From contig NZ_JARFVC010000009.1 of NCBI RefSeq assembly GCF_029193815.1, forward strand, positions 84,929-148,928: 64,000 nucleotides of DNA, read 5' to 3'. This document shows, one piece after another, positions 48,481-58,212 of the stretch; the stretch's first letter is position 1; the number at the start of each line of letters is the position of its first letter. The translations under genes were made by a program, and so were the position numbers. A model generated the notes under the pieces. The model worked only from the letters and a program-made list of their open reading frames with translations. It was not told the origin of the DNA and searched no databases. This stretch comes from Cytobacillus sp. S13-E01 (GTDB lineage: Bacteria; Bacillota; Bacilli; Bacillales; Bacillaceae_L).

Positions 48481-48589
48481 AAGCTTATGGTAAAGAAAAC
48501 TCACCGAGTAGCGGGCCTAATAGGCAAAGACAGAGGCGTAGTTGCCCTTATGCGTATAGAATTTATGGATAATTTCTGATTAGCTTAAA
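48481..48589 (+). other. Unassigned structured leader upstream of the YczE-like gene
   Basis: A block closed by AAGCT (48481) and AGCTT encloses a GC-richer core in an A/T-rich gap: ACCGAGTAGCGGGCC, a small hairpin CCTAATAGG, and GGCAA / TTGCC around AGACAGAGGCGTAG. A promoter-like A/T stretch lies before it (GCTATAATTGC near 48468). It looks like a folded RNA leader, but it does not match a riboswitch class I can name with confidence. Confidence 0.35.
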
Positions 48590-48652
48590 AAGCGTATATA
48601 AAATCACTGTAAACTGACTACTACCTAAGATCAGAACGGAGTGAAAGACTAG

Positions 48653-49336
48653 ATGAGACTGAAAGGGCAATATAGTTTACCTAATTTACTTACTAAATGG
48701 AGTATCTATTTTACAGGTTTATTAGTAATGTCCCTAGGTATTGTACTAACAATTAAAGCCAATTTTGGCGCATCACCATGGGATGTGTTGCACATTGGTT
48801 TATATAATCAGTTAGGACTCTCGATTGGTTCTTGGTCAATTATTGCAGGCTTCGTCATATTAGCACTAACGGGACTGATGACAAAGACCTTTCCCCAACT
48901 AGGAGCATTTTTGAATATGCTAACAGTTGGATTGTTTATCGATATGTATATGATGATTCCTTTTCTACAAACACCAAGCACAATTTTCGGGAAAATTATC
49001 ATGCTTCTATTTGGTATTGCAATCTCAGGGTATGGTATAGGGTTATATATTTCAGCACGATGCGGTGCAGGACCTAGAGATAGCTTAATGATTGCACTGA
49101 CTGAAAAAACAGGCTGGAAGGTACAATATATACGAGGAGCTATGGAAATTGTCGTTCTTACAGTTGGGTGGCTACTTGGGGGACCGGTTTTTATTGGAAC
49201 GATCATTTTTAGTTTTACTATTGGTACAATAGTTGGGCATACATTACCGCAATGTCAAGGTATAGCGGACAGTCTACTAAATAAAGTATCTAAACGATAT
49301 GAACCAGTTATAAAAATCAACAATTTAAGTAACTAG
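48653..49336 (+). CDS. YczE/YitT-type integral membrane protein
   Basis: 227 residues with five hydrophobic segments; LVMSLGIVLTIKANFGASPWDVLHIG and ISARCGAGPRDSLMIAL are the COG2364 (YczE) signature. Function unknown; the B. subtilis member affects lipopeptide production. ATG follows GGAG with a rather long 12-base spacing. cymR follows 19 bases after, so they may be co-transcribed. Confidence 0.85.
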   Translation: MRLKGQYSLPNLLTKWSIYFTGLLVMSLGIVLTIKANFGASPWDVLHIGLYNQLGLSIGSWSIIAGFVILALTGLMTKTFPQLGAFLNMLTVGLFIDMYMMIPFLQTPSTIFGKIIMLLFGIAISGYGIGLYISARCGAGPRDSLMIALTEKTGWKVQYIRGAMEIVVLTVGWLLGGPVFIGTIIFSFTIGTIVGHTLPQCQGIADSLLNKVSKRYEPVIKINNLSN

Positions 49337-49355
49337 GGAATTAGGGGTGTAAAAG

Positions 49356-49772
49356 ATGAAGATCTCGACAAAAGGTAGATATGGTTTAACAATCATGATT
49401 GAACTTGCAAAAAAGCATGGAGAAGGACCAACCTCCTTAAAATCTATTGCTCAAACCCATAATTTATCAGAGCACTATTTAGAACAACTTGTAGCACCAT
49501 TACGTAATGCAAGATTGGTGAAAAGTATCCGCGGAGCATATGGTGGGTACATATTAGCAGATGAACCAACTAAAATTACAGCGGGTGACGTTATCCGTGT
49601 TCTAGAAGGACCTATAAGTCCTGTAGAAGTATTAGAGGATGAAGAACCTGCTAAACGTGAACTTTGGATTCGGATAAGAGATGCAGTTAAAGAGGTATTA
49701 GACAACACAACTCTTGATGATTTAGCGAGCTATACTGATGGTGAACAGGAATCATACATGTTTTATATATAA
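49356..49772 (+). CDS. cymR: Rrf2-family cysteine metabolism repressor CymR
   Basis: Repressor of cysteine and sulfur acquisition genes, acting with CysK. N-terminus MKISTKGRYGLTIMIELAKKHG; winged helix with LKSIAQTHNLSEHYLEQLVAPLRNARLV and SIRGAYGGYILA. No Fe-S cysteines of IscR type, as expected of CymR. 138 residues, the same as B. subtilis. It lies before iscS-mnmA, which need cysteine as sulfur donor. Confidence 0.95.
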   Translation: MKISTKGRYGLTIMIELAKKHGEGPTSLKSIAQTHNLSEHYLEQLVAPLRNARLVKSIRGAYGGYILADEPTKITAGDVIRVLEGPISPVEVLEDEEPAKRELWIRIRDAVKEVLDNTTLDDLASYTDGEQESYMFYI

Positions 49773-49861
49773 CAAATATCTAAGTTTGTATTGTTATGAT
49801 AACCAAACTATAAGGTTAAAATAAATCTAATCATTTTTTGTATTATTTTTGCAGAAGATAT

Positions 49862-49920
49862 TGGCGCCCGGAGCTAGACACTAAAACTAGGTACAAACTT
49901 TTATACTTTCTTATCTTTTA
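49862..49920 (-). repeat. Solo 5' box of the repeat family on the - strand (R14)
   Basis: GGCGCCCGGAGCTAGACACTAAAACTAGGTACAAACTTTTATACTTTCTTATCTTTTA is the exact reverse complement of the standard 5' box through GGGCGCC; the hairpin and 3' parts are missing. The IS110 target (TTTATACTTTCTT, 49900-49912) is intact. Confidence 0.85.
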
Positions 49921-49954
49921 AAAAATGACCGGTTGTTAAAAGGAGGGGTATTAT

Positions 49955-51097
49955 TTGGATAGAGTATACTTGGATCACGCTGCCACCTCACCTATGCACC
50001 CTGATGTTGCCTGCAAGATGCTACCGTATATGACTGAAATATTTGGTAATCCATCAAGTATTCATCACTATGGACGTCAAAGCCGTCATGCACTCGATGA
50101 GGCTAGACAAAGCATTTCACATTCAATTGGAGCAAAACCAACAGAAATCATTTTTACTAGTGGGGGTACTGAAGCTGATAATTTAGCTTTAATTGGCGTT
50201 GCTTTAGCAAACCGTGAAAAAGGAAACCATATTATTACAACCGTGATTGAACATCATGCTGTACTTCATACTTGTGAATTTTTAGAAGCAGAGGGATTTG
50301 AAGTTACCTACCTACCTGTTGATGAAAATGGATTGGTTTCGATTAAAGACATTGAAGAAGCGTTAACTACTGAAACGATAATAGTTTCAATTATGTATGG
50401 TAATAATGAGGTCGGTGTCGTCCAACCAATTAAAGAAATCGGTGAACTTATTCAAGATCACCAAGCTGTTTTACATACCGATGCCGTCCAAGCTTTCGGT
50501 TTAATTCCAATTCAGGTAAATGAACTTGGAGTTGATTTACTATCCGTATCAGGACACAAGATAAATGGTCCTAAAGGTACAGGTTTTTTATATGCTAGAG
50601 AAGGAATCAAAATAACACCGAACCTTTATGGTGGAGAACAAGAAAGAAAAAGACGTGCTGGTACAGAAAATGTGGCTGGTATTATTGGTTTAGCTCATGC
50701 TGTACACCTTTCTAAACAAAACCTACAGGAACGAAGGGCAGATTATCTGAAATTCCAAGAGATATTTACAGGAACGTTAAATCAACATAAAATTGTGTTT
50801 AACATCAATGGCAAATCTGTAGAATCCCTGCCACACATCATTAATCTTTCTTTTCCAAAAACCAATGTAGAATCCATGCTAGTGAACTTAGATTTGGCGG
50901 GGGTTTCAGCTTCAAGTGGATCAGCTTGTACGGCTGGCTCCATAGACCCGTCACATGTGTTAGTTGCGATGTTTGGTCGTAATTCTGATCGTGTAAAATC
51001 ATCGATCCGCTTTAGCTTCGGACTAGGTAATACAGAAGAACAAGTTAGAAAAGCTGCAGAGGAAACCGTAAAAGTAGTAAAGCGTTTAACAAAATAA
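49955..51097 (+). CDS. iscS: Cysteine desulfurase IscS/YrvO (tRNA thiolation)
   Basis: PLP enzyme supplying sulfur to MnmA. PLP lysine K202 in SGHKINGPKG; active cysteine C325 in SSGSACTAGS. 380 residues. TTG start after AGGAGGGG. mnmA starts 28 bases later, an arrangement known to function as a dedicated YrvO-MnmA pair in Bacillus. Confidence 0.95.
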   Translation: MDRVYLDHAATSPMHPDVACKMLPYMTEIFGNPSSIHHYGRQSRHALDEARQSISHSIGAKPTEIIFTSGGTEADNLALIGVALANREKGNHIITTVIEHHAVLHTCEFLEAEGFEVTYLPVDENGLVSIKDIEEALTTETIIVSIMYGNNEVGVVQPIKEIGELIQDHQAVLHTDAVQAFGLIPIQVNELGVDLLSVSGHKINGPKGTGFLYAREGIKITPNLYGGEQERKRRAGTENVAGIIGLAHAVHLSKQNLQERRADYLKFQEIFTGTLNQHKIVFNINGKSVESLPHIINLSFPKTNVESMLVNLDLAGVSASSGSACTAGSIDPSHVLVAMFGRNSDRVKSSIRFSFGLGNTEEQVRKAAEETVKVVKRLTK

Positions 51098-51118
51098 AAC
51101 TTTTAGTAATGGAAGTGA

Positions 51119-52237
<1,119 letters not shown>

Positions 52238-52260
52238 ATAAATAGTAGAAAACTCATATG

Positions 52261-52303
52261 AAGCCTCAACTCTATTTTGTCGAGTTGAGGTTTTCGGCTT
52301 TTT
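52261..52303 (+). terminator. Terminator after mnmA
   Basis: CCTCAACTC pairs with GAGTTGAGG across TATTTTGTC, followed by TTTTCGGCTTTTT. Confidence 0.85.
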
Positions 52304-52404
52304 AAGAAAAATATATTGTTTTAGTATAGAAAGCTTCAAAATCCCAGCTATGCTATAATAATTAGACAAAAATAGTTAGAAAACTAATGTTTGGAGTGTA
52401 TATA

Positions 52405-53076
52405 ATGCTAGATAAAAATAAACAAGGTATTAAATATATGCAAGAAGGGCAATACGAGGAAGCAGCGAAAGCTTTTGCTGAGGCAATAGAAGAAAACCCA
52501 AATGACTCACTCGTCTATATTAATTTTGGCAATTTATTATCTGCTCTTGGTGAGGAAGAAAAGGCTTTGAATTTTTTTAATAAAGCAATAGAACTAGATC
52601 CAGAAGCTGCAACTGCATACTATGGTGCGGGAAATCTTTATTTTAATGATGAGAACTTTGCAGAAGCTAGAAAAATGTTTGAAGAGGCGATGAAAAAAGG
52701 CTTGGATAATTCAGATCTTTATTTTATGTTAGGAATGACGATTCAACAGATAGACCAGCCACGCCTTGCTATGCCCTATTTTCAACGAGCGGTTGAGTTA
52801 AATGTAGACGATATAGAGGCACATTTCCAATTCGGACTAAGCCTGGCCAGTCAATCGATGATTGACGAAGCAATAGAACAATTTAATAAAGTAATTGAAC
52901 TAGATCCAACACATGCAGATGCTTATTATAATTTAGGGGTAGCATTTGCAGGTTATAAAGATGATGGTGAAGCCGCGATATTAATGTTTGACAAAGCACT
53001 GTCACTTCAACCTGATCACCTTTTGGCCGGACATGGAAAAAAATTAGTTGAAGAAGCAGGAAATAACAATAATTAA
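52405..53076 (+). CDS. yrrB: Tetratricopeptide repeat protein YrrB
   Basis: Soluble TPR protein of about six repeats (for example YEEAAKAFAEAIEENPNDS, YYNLGVAFAGYKDDGEAAIL), a protein-protein interaction scaffold; its partner is not established. ATG 52405 is favoured over 52387 because GGAGTG lies between them at the right spacing. 223 residues (B. subtilis 206). Upstream of recD2 as in B. subtilis. Confidence 0.9.
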   Translation: MLDKNKQGIKYMQEGQYEEAAKAFAEAIEENPNDSLVYINFGNLLSALGEEEKALNFFNKAIELDPEAATAYYGAGNLYFNDENFAEARKMFEEAMKKGLDNSDLYFMLGMTIQQIDQPRLAMPYFQRAVELNVDDIEAHFQFGLSLASQSMIDEAIEQFNKVIELDPTHADAYYNLGVAFAGYKDDGEAAILMFDKALSLQPDHLLAGHGKKLVEEAGNNNN

Positions 53077-53115
53077 ATCATAAATAATTTGTGGTGATGT
53101 TAGGAGGGAAATAAA

Positions 53116-55524
53116 ATGGAACAACAAAACTCCCTTGATCTATTTCAAGAGCAACAGAAATACATTAAAGGTACACATTTAGTTACTATTTTTCATAACG
53201 AGAAAAATCTTTATTCTGTTGTTAGGGTTCGTGTTCAGGATACAAATGAAGAATATACTGAGAGGGAGGCAGTTGTTACAGGTTATTTCCCGAGAATTCA
53301 TGAAGACGAAGTATACATATTTTTTGGAGCGCTAAAGGAGCATCCTAAGTTTGGACTTCAATTTCATGTTGAACATTTTAGGAAAGAATTACCACAATCA
53401 AAGCAAGGTATTATCCAATATTTGTCAGGTGATTTATTTAAAGGTATTGGTAAGAAAACGGCTGAAAACATTGTTGAGACATTAGGTGAAAGTGCAATTT
53501 CAAAAATTTTAGAAAACCCTACTGTATTATCTAAAATCCCAAAATTATCGGATGAAAAGGCTAAAGAAATATATAAATCCTTAATTGAACACCAAGGTCT
53601 TGAACAAATCATGATAGGCCTGTCGCAATATGGTTTTGGTCCGCAATTGTCAATGAAAATCTATCAAACGTATAAAGATCAGACATTGGAAATAATACAA
53701 GAAAATCCGTACAAAATGGTTGAGGATGTTGAAGGGATTGGTTTTGGACGAGCAGACGAGCTTGGACATGTTTTAGGCATATCAGGGAATCATTCAGATC
53801 GAATTCGCGCTGGCTGTTTATATATCCTTGAACAGGATTCTATCCAAGAAGGACACGTTTATTTGTTGCAAGCCCAATTACTACATAAGGTAAAGCATCT
53901 TTTAGAAGAAAATAAACGCGATGTTATTTCAGAATTCGACATTTCTCGGGAAATAACGTGTTTAGCTGAAGAAGGAAAGCTTATAATTGAAGAGGAACGC
54001 GTGTATGTCCCTTCTCTATTTTATTCTGAGAAAGGACTAGTAACAAATATTACAAGAATTCTTGAGCAAACAGAATACGCAGATAGCTTTCCTGAGAGTG
54101 AGTTTTTATTGGCATTAGGAAAACTTGAAGAAAGATTGAAAGTAGAATATGCACCATCTCAAAAACAAGCCATTCAAAATGCGTTAATGTCTCCAATGCT
54201 TTTATTAACAGGCGGTCCAGGAACAGGAAAAACGACTGTTATTAAGGGTATTGTCGAATTATATGGTGAATTACATGGATGCTCTTTAGAACCGAAGGAT
54301 TATAATGACGAAAATCCTTTTCCTATCCTTTTAGTTGCTCCAACAGGTCGAGCAGCTAAAAGAATGAGTGAGGCGACAGGGCTGCCAGCTGTGACGATTC
54401 ATCGCCTCCTTGGGTGGAACGGAGTTGAAGGCTTTGTACATGATGAAGATAATCAGATTAATGGAAAATTACTTATTGTTGATGAGGTATCGATGGTCGA
54501 TATTTGGTTAGCAAACCAATTATTCAAATCATTACCACCTTCCATGCAAGTGCTCCTTGTGGGTGATGAAGATCAATTGCCATCGGTTGGTCCAGGACAA
54601 GTATTGAAGGATTTATTAGCCTCCAAGGTTATACCAACTGTGCTTCTAACTGATATTTATAGACAAGCACAAGGCTCATCAATTATTGATCTCGCTCATG
54701 ATATTAAAACAGGCGGTTTACCACCAGATATTACCAATCCTAAACCTGATCGGTCATTTATAAAGTGCAGTCAAACACAGGTTTTGGATGTGGTACGAAA
54801 AGTATCACAAAATGCTAAGGAAAAAGGCTATTCCGCAAGAGATATTCAGGTACTTGCTCCGATGTACCGGGGATCAGCTGGGATTGATCAATTAAATATC
54901 ATGTTACAGGACATGTTTAATCCAAAGTCCGATCAAAAACGTGAAATGCAATTCGGGGATAGCATCTATCGGGTTGGTGATAAAGTACTTCAATTAGTTA
55001 ATCAACCTGAAAGCAACGTCTTTAATGGGGATATTGGTGAAATTGTTTCAATCTTTTATGCAAAAGAGAACACTGAGAAACAGGACTTAATAGTTATCTC
55101 GTTTGACGGAAATGAAGCCACCTATACGAAACAAGAACTAACGCAAATTACACATGCATATTGTTGCTCAATCCATAAATCTCAAGGTAGTGAATTTCCA
55201 ATTGTTATCCTTCCAATTGTGAAAAGCTATTATCGAATGCTAAGAAGAAATCTAATTTACACTGCAATTACAAGAAGTAAGAACTTCTTAATATTATGTG
55301 GAGAAGAAGAAGCACTACGTCAAGGAATTCGTAGGAATGATGATGGACTTCGGCAAACAACACTTGCTACAAAACTTCAGCATGATTTAAAAGCCCCATT
55401 AGAAAAATTAGTCATACCCACTGACGCTGAATCTGGAGTTGATGTAGTACCTTTTATGAGGGATGCAAATATTGGCATGGAAAACCTTTCACCGTATGAC
55501 TTTATGGATGAAAGTGAAAGATAA
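53116..55524 (+). CDS. recD2: ATP-dependent helicase RecD2
   Basis: SF1 5'-3' DNA helicase not associated with RecBC, involved in repair and fork integrity. N-terminal extension with OB-like and helix-hairpin-helix regions (KGIGKKTAENIVETLG, VEGIGFGRADELG), Walker A GGPGTGKTTV (about residues 366-375), Walker B LIVDEVSMVD, motif VGDEDQLPSVGPG, and C-terminal motif THAYCCSIHKSQGSEF. 802 residues (B. subtilis 798). Confidence 0.96.
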   Translation: MEQQNSLDLFQEQQKYIKGTHLVTIFHNEKNLYSVVRVRVQDTNEEYTEREAVVTGYFPRIHEDEVYIFFGALKEHPKFGLQFHVEHFRKELPQSKQGIIQYLSGDLFKGIGKKTAENIVETLGESAISKILENPTVLSKIPKLSDEKAKEIYKSLIEHQGLEQIMIGLSQYGFGPQLSMKIYQTYKDQTLEIIQENPYKMVEDVEGIGFGRADELGHVLGISGNHSDRIRAGCLYILEQDSIQEGHVYLLQAQLLHKVKHLLEENKRDVISEFDISREITCLAEEGKLIIEEERVYVPSLFYSEKGLVTNITRILEQTEYADSFPESEFLLALGKLEERLKVEYAPSQKQAIQNALMSPMLLLTGGPGTGKTTVIKGIVELYGELHGCSLEPKDYNDENPFPILLVAPTGRAAKRMSEATGLPAVTIHRLLGWNGVEGFVHDEDNQINGKLLIVDEVSMVDIWLANQLFKSLPPSMQVLLVGDEDQLPSVGPGQVLKDLLASKVIPTVLLTDIYRQAQGSSIIDLAHDIKTGGLPPDITNPKPDRSFIKCSQTQVLDVVRKVSQNAKEKGYSARDIQVLAPMYRGSAGIDQLNIMLQDMFNPKSDQKREMQFGDSIYRVGDKVLQLVNQPESNVFNGDIGEIVSIFYAKENTEKQDLIVISFDGNEATYTKQELTQITHAYCCSIHKSQGSEFPIVILPIVKSYYRMLRRNLIYTAITRSKNFLILCGEEEALRQGIRRNDDGLRQTTLATKLQHDLKAPLEKLVIPTDAESGVDVVPFMRDANIGMENLSPYDFMDESER

Positions 55525-55551
55525 GTAATGTTCGGAAGGTGGTTGATATCT

Positions 55552-56031
55552 TTGCGGACATTATCATTATTAAAAGGTGTACCAGTATATAACGAAAAAA
55601 CAGGTAAATTGTTAGGGAATGTCTCAGATATATGTATCACCACAACTGGGGAGGTCAAATCGTTAGTTTTAGATGGAAAAGGCCTTTTCAGTCGAGATCG
55701 ATTAATTCCTATAGCGAGTATCGCATCGATTGGTTCCGGTGGAGTAATGGTTAAATGTAACCTTGAAACCTTACCAATGGTACAGCAAAATAAAACCACA
55801 CATTTTATAAGCTCTCATCATGGTCTTTTTCGAAAACCAGTATTATCCGCTGAAGGTGAAAAGCTTGGGCTTTTGGAGGATGTATATTTTCAAGAAGAAT
55901 TGGGCACTATTATAGGGTATGAGCTAACGGATGGCTTCTTTGCAGATATAACTGAGGGGAAAAAGGTTGTAAGAACTAATCAACCAATCACAGTTGGTAA
56001 AGATGTCATCGTCGTTGATGTAAAACCATGA
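55552..56031 (+). CDS. yrrD: PRC-barrel domain protein YrrD
   Basis: 159 residues with two PRC-barrel halves (RTLSLLKGVPVYNEKTGKLLG and FRKPVLSAEGEKLGLLEDV). Function unknown; PRC barrels often bind RNA-maturation or membrane partners. TTG at 55552 is chosen because GGAAGGTGG (55534-55542) precedes it and homologues begin MRTxSLLKG; ATG 55528 lies before that site. Four small genes, yrrD-yrzR-yrzQ, follow recD2 with short gaps. Confidence 0.85.
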   Translation: MRTLSLLKGVPVYNEKTGKLLGNVSDICITTTGEVKSLVLDGKGLFSRDRLIPIASIASIGSGGVMVKCNLETLPMVQQNKTTHFISSHHGLFRKPVLSAEGEKLGLLEDVYFQEELGTIIGYELTDGFFADITEGKKVVRTNQPITVGKDVIVVDVKP

Positions 56032-56047
56032 TGAGAGGTGTACACCT

Positions 56048-56239
56048 GTGTTAAAGTGCCCAAATTGTAAAAGTAAAGATATTGGAAAAATTGGCGTAAA
56101 TCAATACTACTGCTGGACCTGTTTCATTGAACTTTCAGTTTTAAAAGGACAAATATATACCCATCAGGTTGAAGAGGACGGGTCTCTAAGCTCACTTGAC
56201 GATTTGTTTGCTGAAGATGACAGAACACTAAGTATGTAA
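56048..56239 (+). CDS. yrzR: Small zinc-ribbon protein (YrzR-like)
   Basis: 63 residues with CPNCKSKDIGKIG and YYCWTC forming a CxxC-CxxC zinc ribbon, then an acidic tail. GTG start six bases after GAGAGGTG. Function unknown. Position after yrrD corresponds to yrzR of B. subtilis. Confidence 0.75.
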   Translation: MLKCPNCKSKDIGKIGVNQYYCWTCFIELSVLKGQIYTHQVEEDGSLSSLDDLFAEDDRTLSM

Positions 56240-56261
56240 TCTAAAGCTAGGGGGAAGCAGA

Positions 56262-56405
56262 ATGAATAAAACAATGACTTCAATAATTGCTCTTGGGTTA
56301 GGTGCGGCTGCATACAGCATGGCTCAAAGAAACAATATGGGGAATATGATGAACAATAAAACAATGAAACAAATGCGTAAACGACTTTCTAAAGCGATTT
56401 ATTAA
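56262..56405 (+). CDS. yrzQ: Small protein, YrzQ/DUF3918-like
   Basis: 47 residues: MNKTMTSIIALGLGAAAYSM forms a short hydrophobic N-terminal helix, followed by a Met/Asn-rich linker and a basic C-terminus KTMKQMRKRLSKAIY. ATG 56262 follows GGGGGAAGC. Resembles DUF3918 proteins such as YrzQ. A terminator follows at once, supporting a real gene. Confidence 0.72.
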   Translation: MNKTMTSIIALGLGAAAYSMAQRNNMGNMMNNKTMKQMRKRLSKAIY

Positions 56406-56408
56406 TGG

Positions 56409-56440
56409 CAAAGCCCCACTATTTTAGTGGGGCTTTCTTC
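56409..56440 (+). terminator. Terminator after yrzQ
   Basis: AAAGCCCCACTA pairs with TAGTGGGGCTTT across TTT, followed by CTTC. Confidence 0.85.
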
Positions 56441-56568
56441 AAATATAAAGAAAGTGTAAAAATTTTGTTCAAGTTCCCAAGCAATTTTCTAGTCTTTTTA
56501 ATTAGATAAAAATAGAGGGACTTGTGTTAGGCATAAAACCGTAAATAAGAGTGAAAGGAGAAATAATA

Positions 56569-57639
56569 TTGAATGAATCTTCAATAAAGTGGCTACTTAG
56601 ATTTGGTGTTTTATTACTTTTTTTTCTAGCACTGTTTGTGTTTTTGAAATTAGCCCCAATATGGGTTCCAATTGTACATGTGATAAAAATAGTATTACTT
56701 CCCTTTCTTATTTCCAGCTTTATTACCTACCTGCTTCATCCGTTAGTTGAAAAAATCCATTACCAGGGACTCCCTAGATCAATGGCCATCCTTATTATTT
56801 ATATTTTATTCTTTGGAGGCATGGGGTTTGGGATATATCGTGGTATACCCATTGTCATTACACAGTTGAGGGAGTTAGTTGAAAATTTCCCATTAGTTCT
56901 AGAAACATATCGTGAATGGCTAACAAACATTCAAAATAAGGCATCGTATTTACCGAGTGGACTAAATGCAAAACTTGAAGAAGGCCTTATTACGATTGAA
57001 GAAGGAATGGACTATATTTTAAATAAGGTTATAGGTACATTGAAGATGCTGCTTAGCTCTATTTTATTATTAGCAATTATCCCTTTTATTGTATTTTACA
57101 TGCTTAAAGACTATGACGAGATAAAAAAAGCAATTTGGTATATAACACCCAGACGTTTCAGGCAGTCTGGGCAATTATTTATTAAAGACATCGATGAGTC
57201 ATTAGGAAATTATATTAGAGGTCAATTACTGGTTTGTCTAATCATAGGACTTTTTGCTTCAATTGCATTATGGATTTTCGGAATGAAGTACCCTTTATTA
57301 CTTGGTGTCGTGATTGGAATTACTAATATCATTCCCTATTTCGGTCCATTAATTGGTGCGATTCCGGCGGGGCTTATTGCAGCAACAATATCGATTGAAA
57401 TGGTTATTGTAGTTCTTATTATCGTTTTTATTTTACAATTTATTGAGGGTAATCTTCTTTCGCCAATAATTGTAGGCAAAAGCCTGCATATGCATCCAAT
57501 CATGATTATGGTGGCTTTACTATTGGGTGGAGAAGTTGGTGGTGTGATTGGGTTAATAATTGCTGTACCAGTCTTAGCAATTATAAAAGTCATTATTGTG
57601 CATGCTAAATCACACTTTATTAAAGGAGTCGAGTCATAA
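56569..57639 (+). CDS. yrrI: AI-2E family transporter YrrI
   Basis: Polytopic protein (about eight membrane segments) of the AI-2E/PerM exporter family. Characteristic C-terminal motifs: GITNIIPYFGPLIGAIPA and LLLGGEVGGVIGLIIAVPVLA. TTG 56569 is chosen since AAGGAG lies between GTG 56551 and this codon. 356 residues (B. subtilis 353). Substrate unknown. It precedes alaS, as in B. subtilis. Confidence 0.88.
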   Translation: MNESSIKWLLRFGVLLLFFLALFVFLKLAPIWVPIVHVIKIVLLPFLISSFITYLLHPLVEKIHYQGLPRSMAILIIYILFFGGMGFGIYRGIPIVITQLRELVENFPLVLETYREWLTNIQNKASYLPSGLNAKLEEGLITIEEGMDYILNKVIGTLKMLLSSILLLAIIPFIVFYMLKDYDEIKKAIWYITPRRFRQSGQLFIKDIDESLGNYIRGQLLVCLIIGLFASIALWIFGMKYPLLLGVVIGITNIIPYFGPLIGAIPAGLIAATISIEMVIVVLIIVFILQFIEGNLLSPIIVGKSLHMHPIMIMVALLLGGEVGGVIGLIIAVPVLAIIKVIIVHAKSHFIKGVES

Positions 57640-57712
57640 GGACCAATACAAGTAATAAGTATCATAAGTCATATCAACTAGTAACGTTTAATTTATTTCA
57701 ACTCAACAAACA

Positions 57713-57741
57713 TTGACAAATAGCAAACGCTTGTCTATAAT
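57713..57741 (+). promoter_or_regulatory. Sigma-A promoter of alaS
   Basis: TTGACA (57713-57718), 17 bases, TATAAT (57736-57741): perfect consensus boxes upstream of the alaS T-box. Confidence 0.88.
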
Positions 57742-57784
57742 CGGATTTAAATTATCATTACAATATATGTATTAATACATAAAA

Positions 57785-58037
57785 CTATGAAGGACCCGAG
57801 TACGTTTTTAAACCATCTACCACGTGATTTTTCACGTCAGAGAGGGATTTCCTAAGGCTGAGAGAAATTCTAGGGTGGAGGAAAACGGAACGCTAATCCT
57901 GAGTGTAGGGAAAAACTACCGGTAGGCACCGTTACCAAAGCTGTATTGAGGTGATGAACATATAACTCTATGTTCATAATCAGGGTGGTACCGCGAGAAT
58001 ACTCTCGTCCCTGTTTTGGGATAAGGGTATTTTTTTA
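57785..58037 (+). ncRNA. T-box leader of alaS
   Basis: tRNA-Ala-sensing riboswitch. T-box sequence AGGGTGGTACCGCG at 57982-57995, then a terminator hairpin built from ATACTCTCGTCCC and GGGATAAGGGTAT with a T-run (to 58037). The upstream stem I region contains GGAACGCTAATCC, with GCT (57892-57894) as probable alanine specifier. From 58040 to 58200 only a sequence of unclear origin is seen, with a GCGCATACGCTTATT end faintly like the repeat 3' box. Confidence 0.9.
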
Positions 58038-58212
58038 TGCAGTTTTTTGTCCAGTTTAGCGCCTCTAAAAGCAAATGCCGGTTCTGTGTTGGTGTCTTTT
58101 AAGAACCTGCTATGCGGATGTCGACTAGAGAGAGTATGTTGGCCACTTTTATTGTTTCTGACTGACTAAGGCGCATACGCTTATTTAAACCAAAATTGGA
58201 GGTAAAGAGATA

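Noticed and set aside
48481..48589. yybP-ykoY (manganese) riboswitch because of GAGTAGCG
   Set aside because: Only this short string fits. The second conserved part of that class is not found, and the order of paired segments differs. It was left as an unassigned leader.
58040..58200. Further highly decayed copy of the intergenic repeat before alaS
   Set aside because: TTGGTGTCTTTTAAG and GGCGCATACGCTTATT faintly resemble parts of the family, but there is no hairpin and too little similarity for a firm call.
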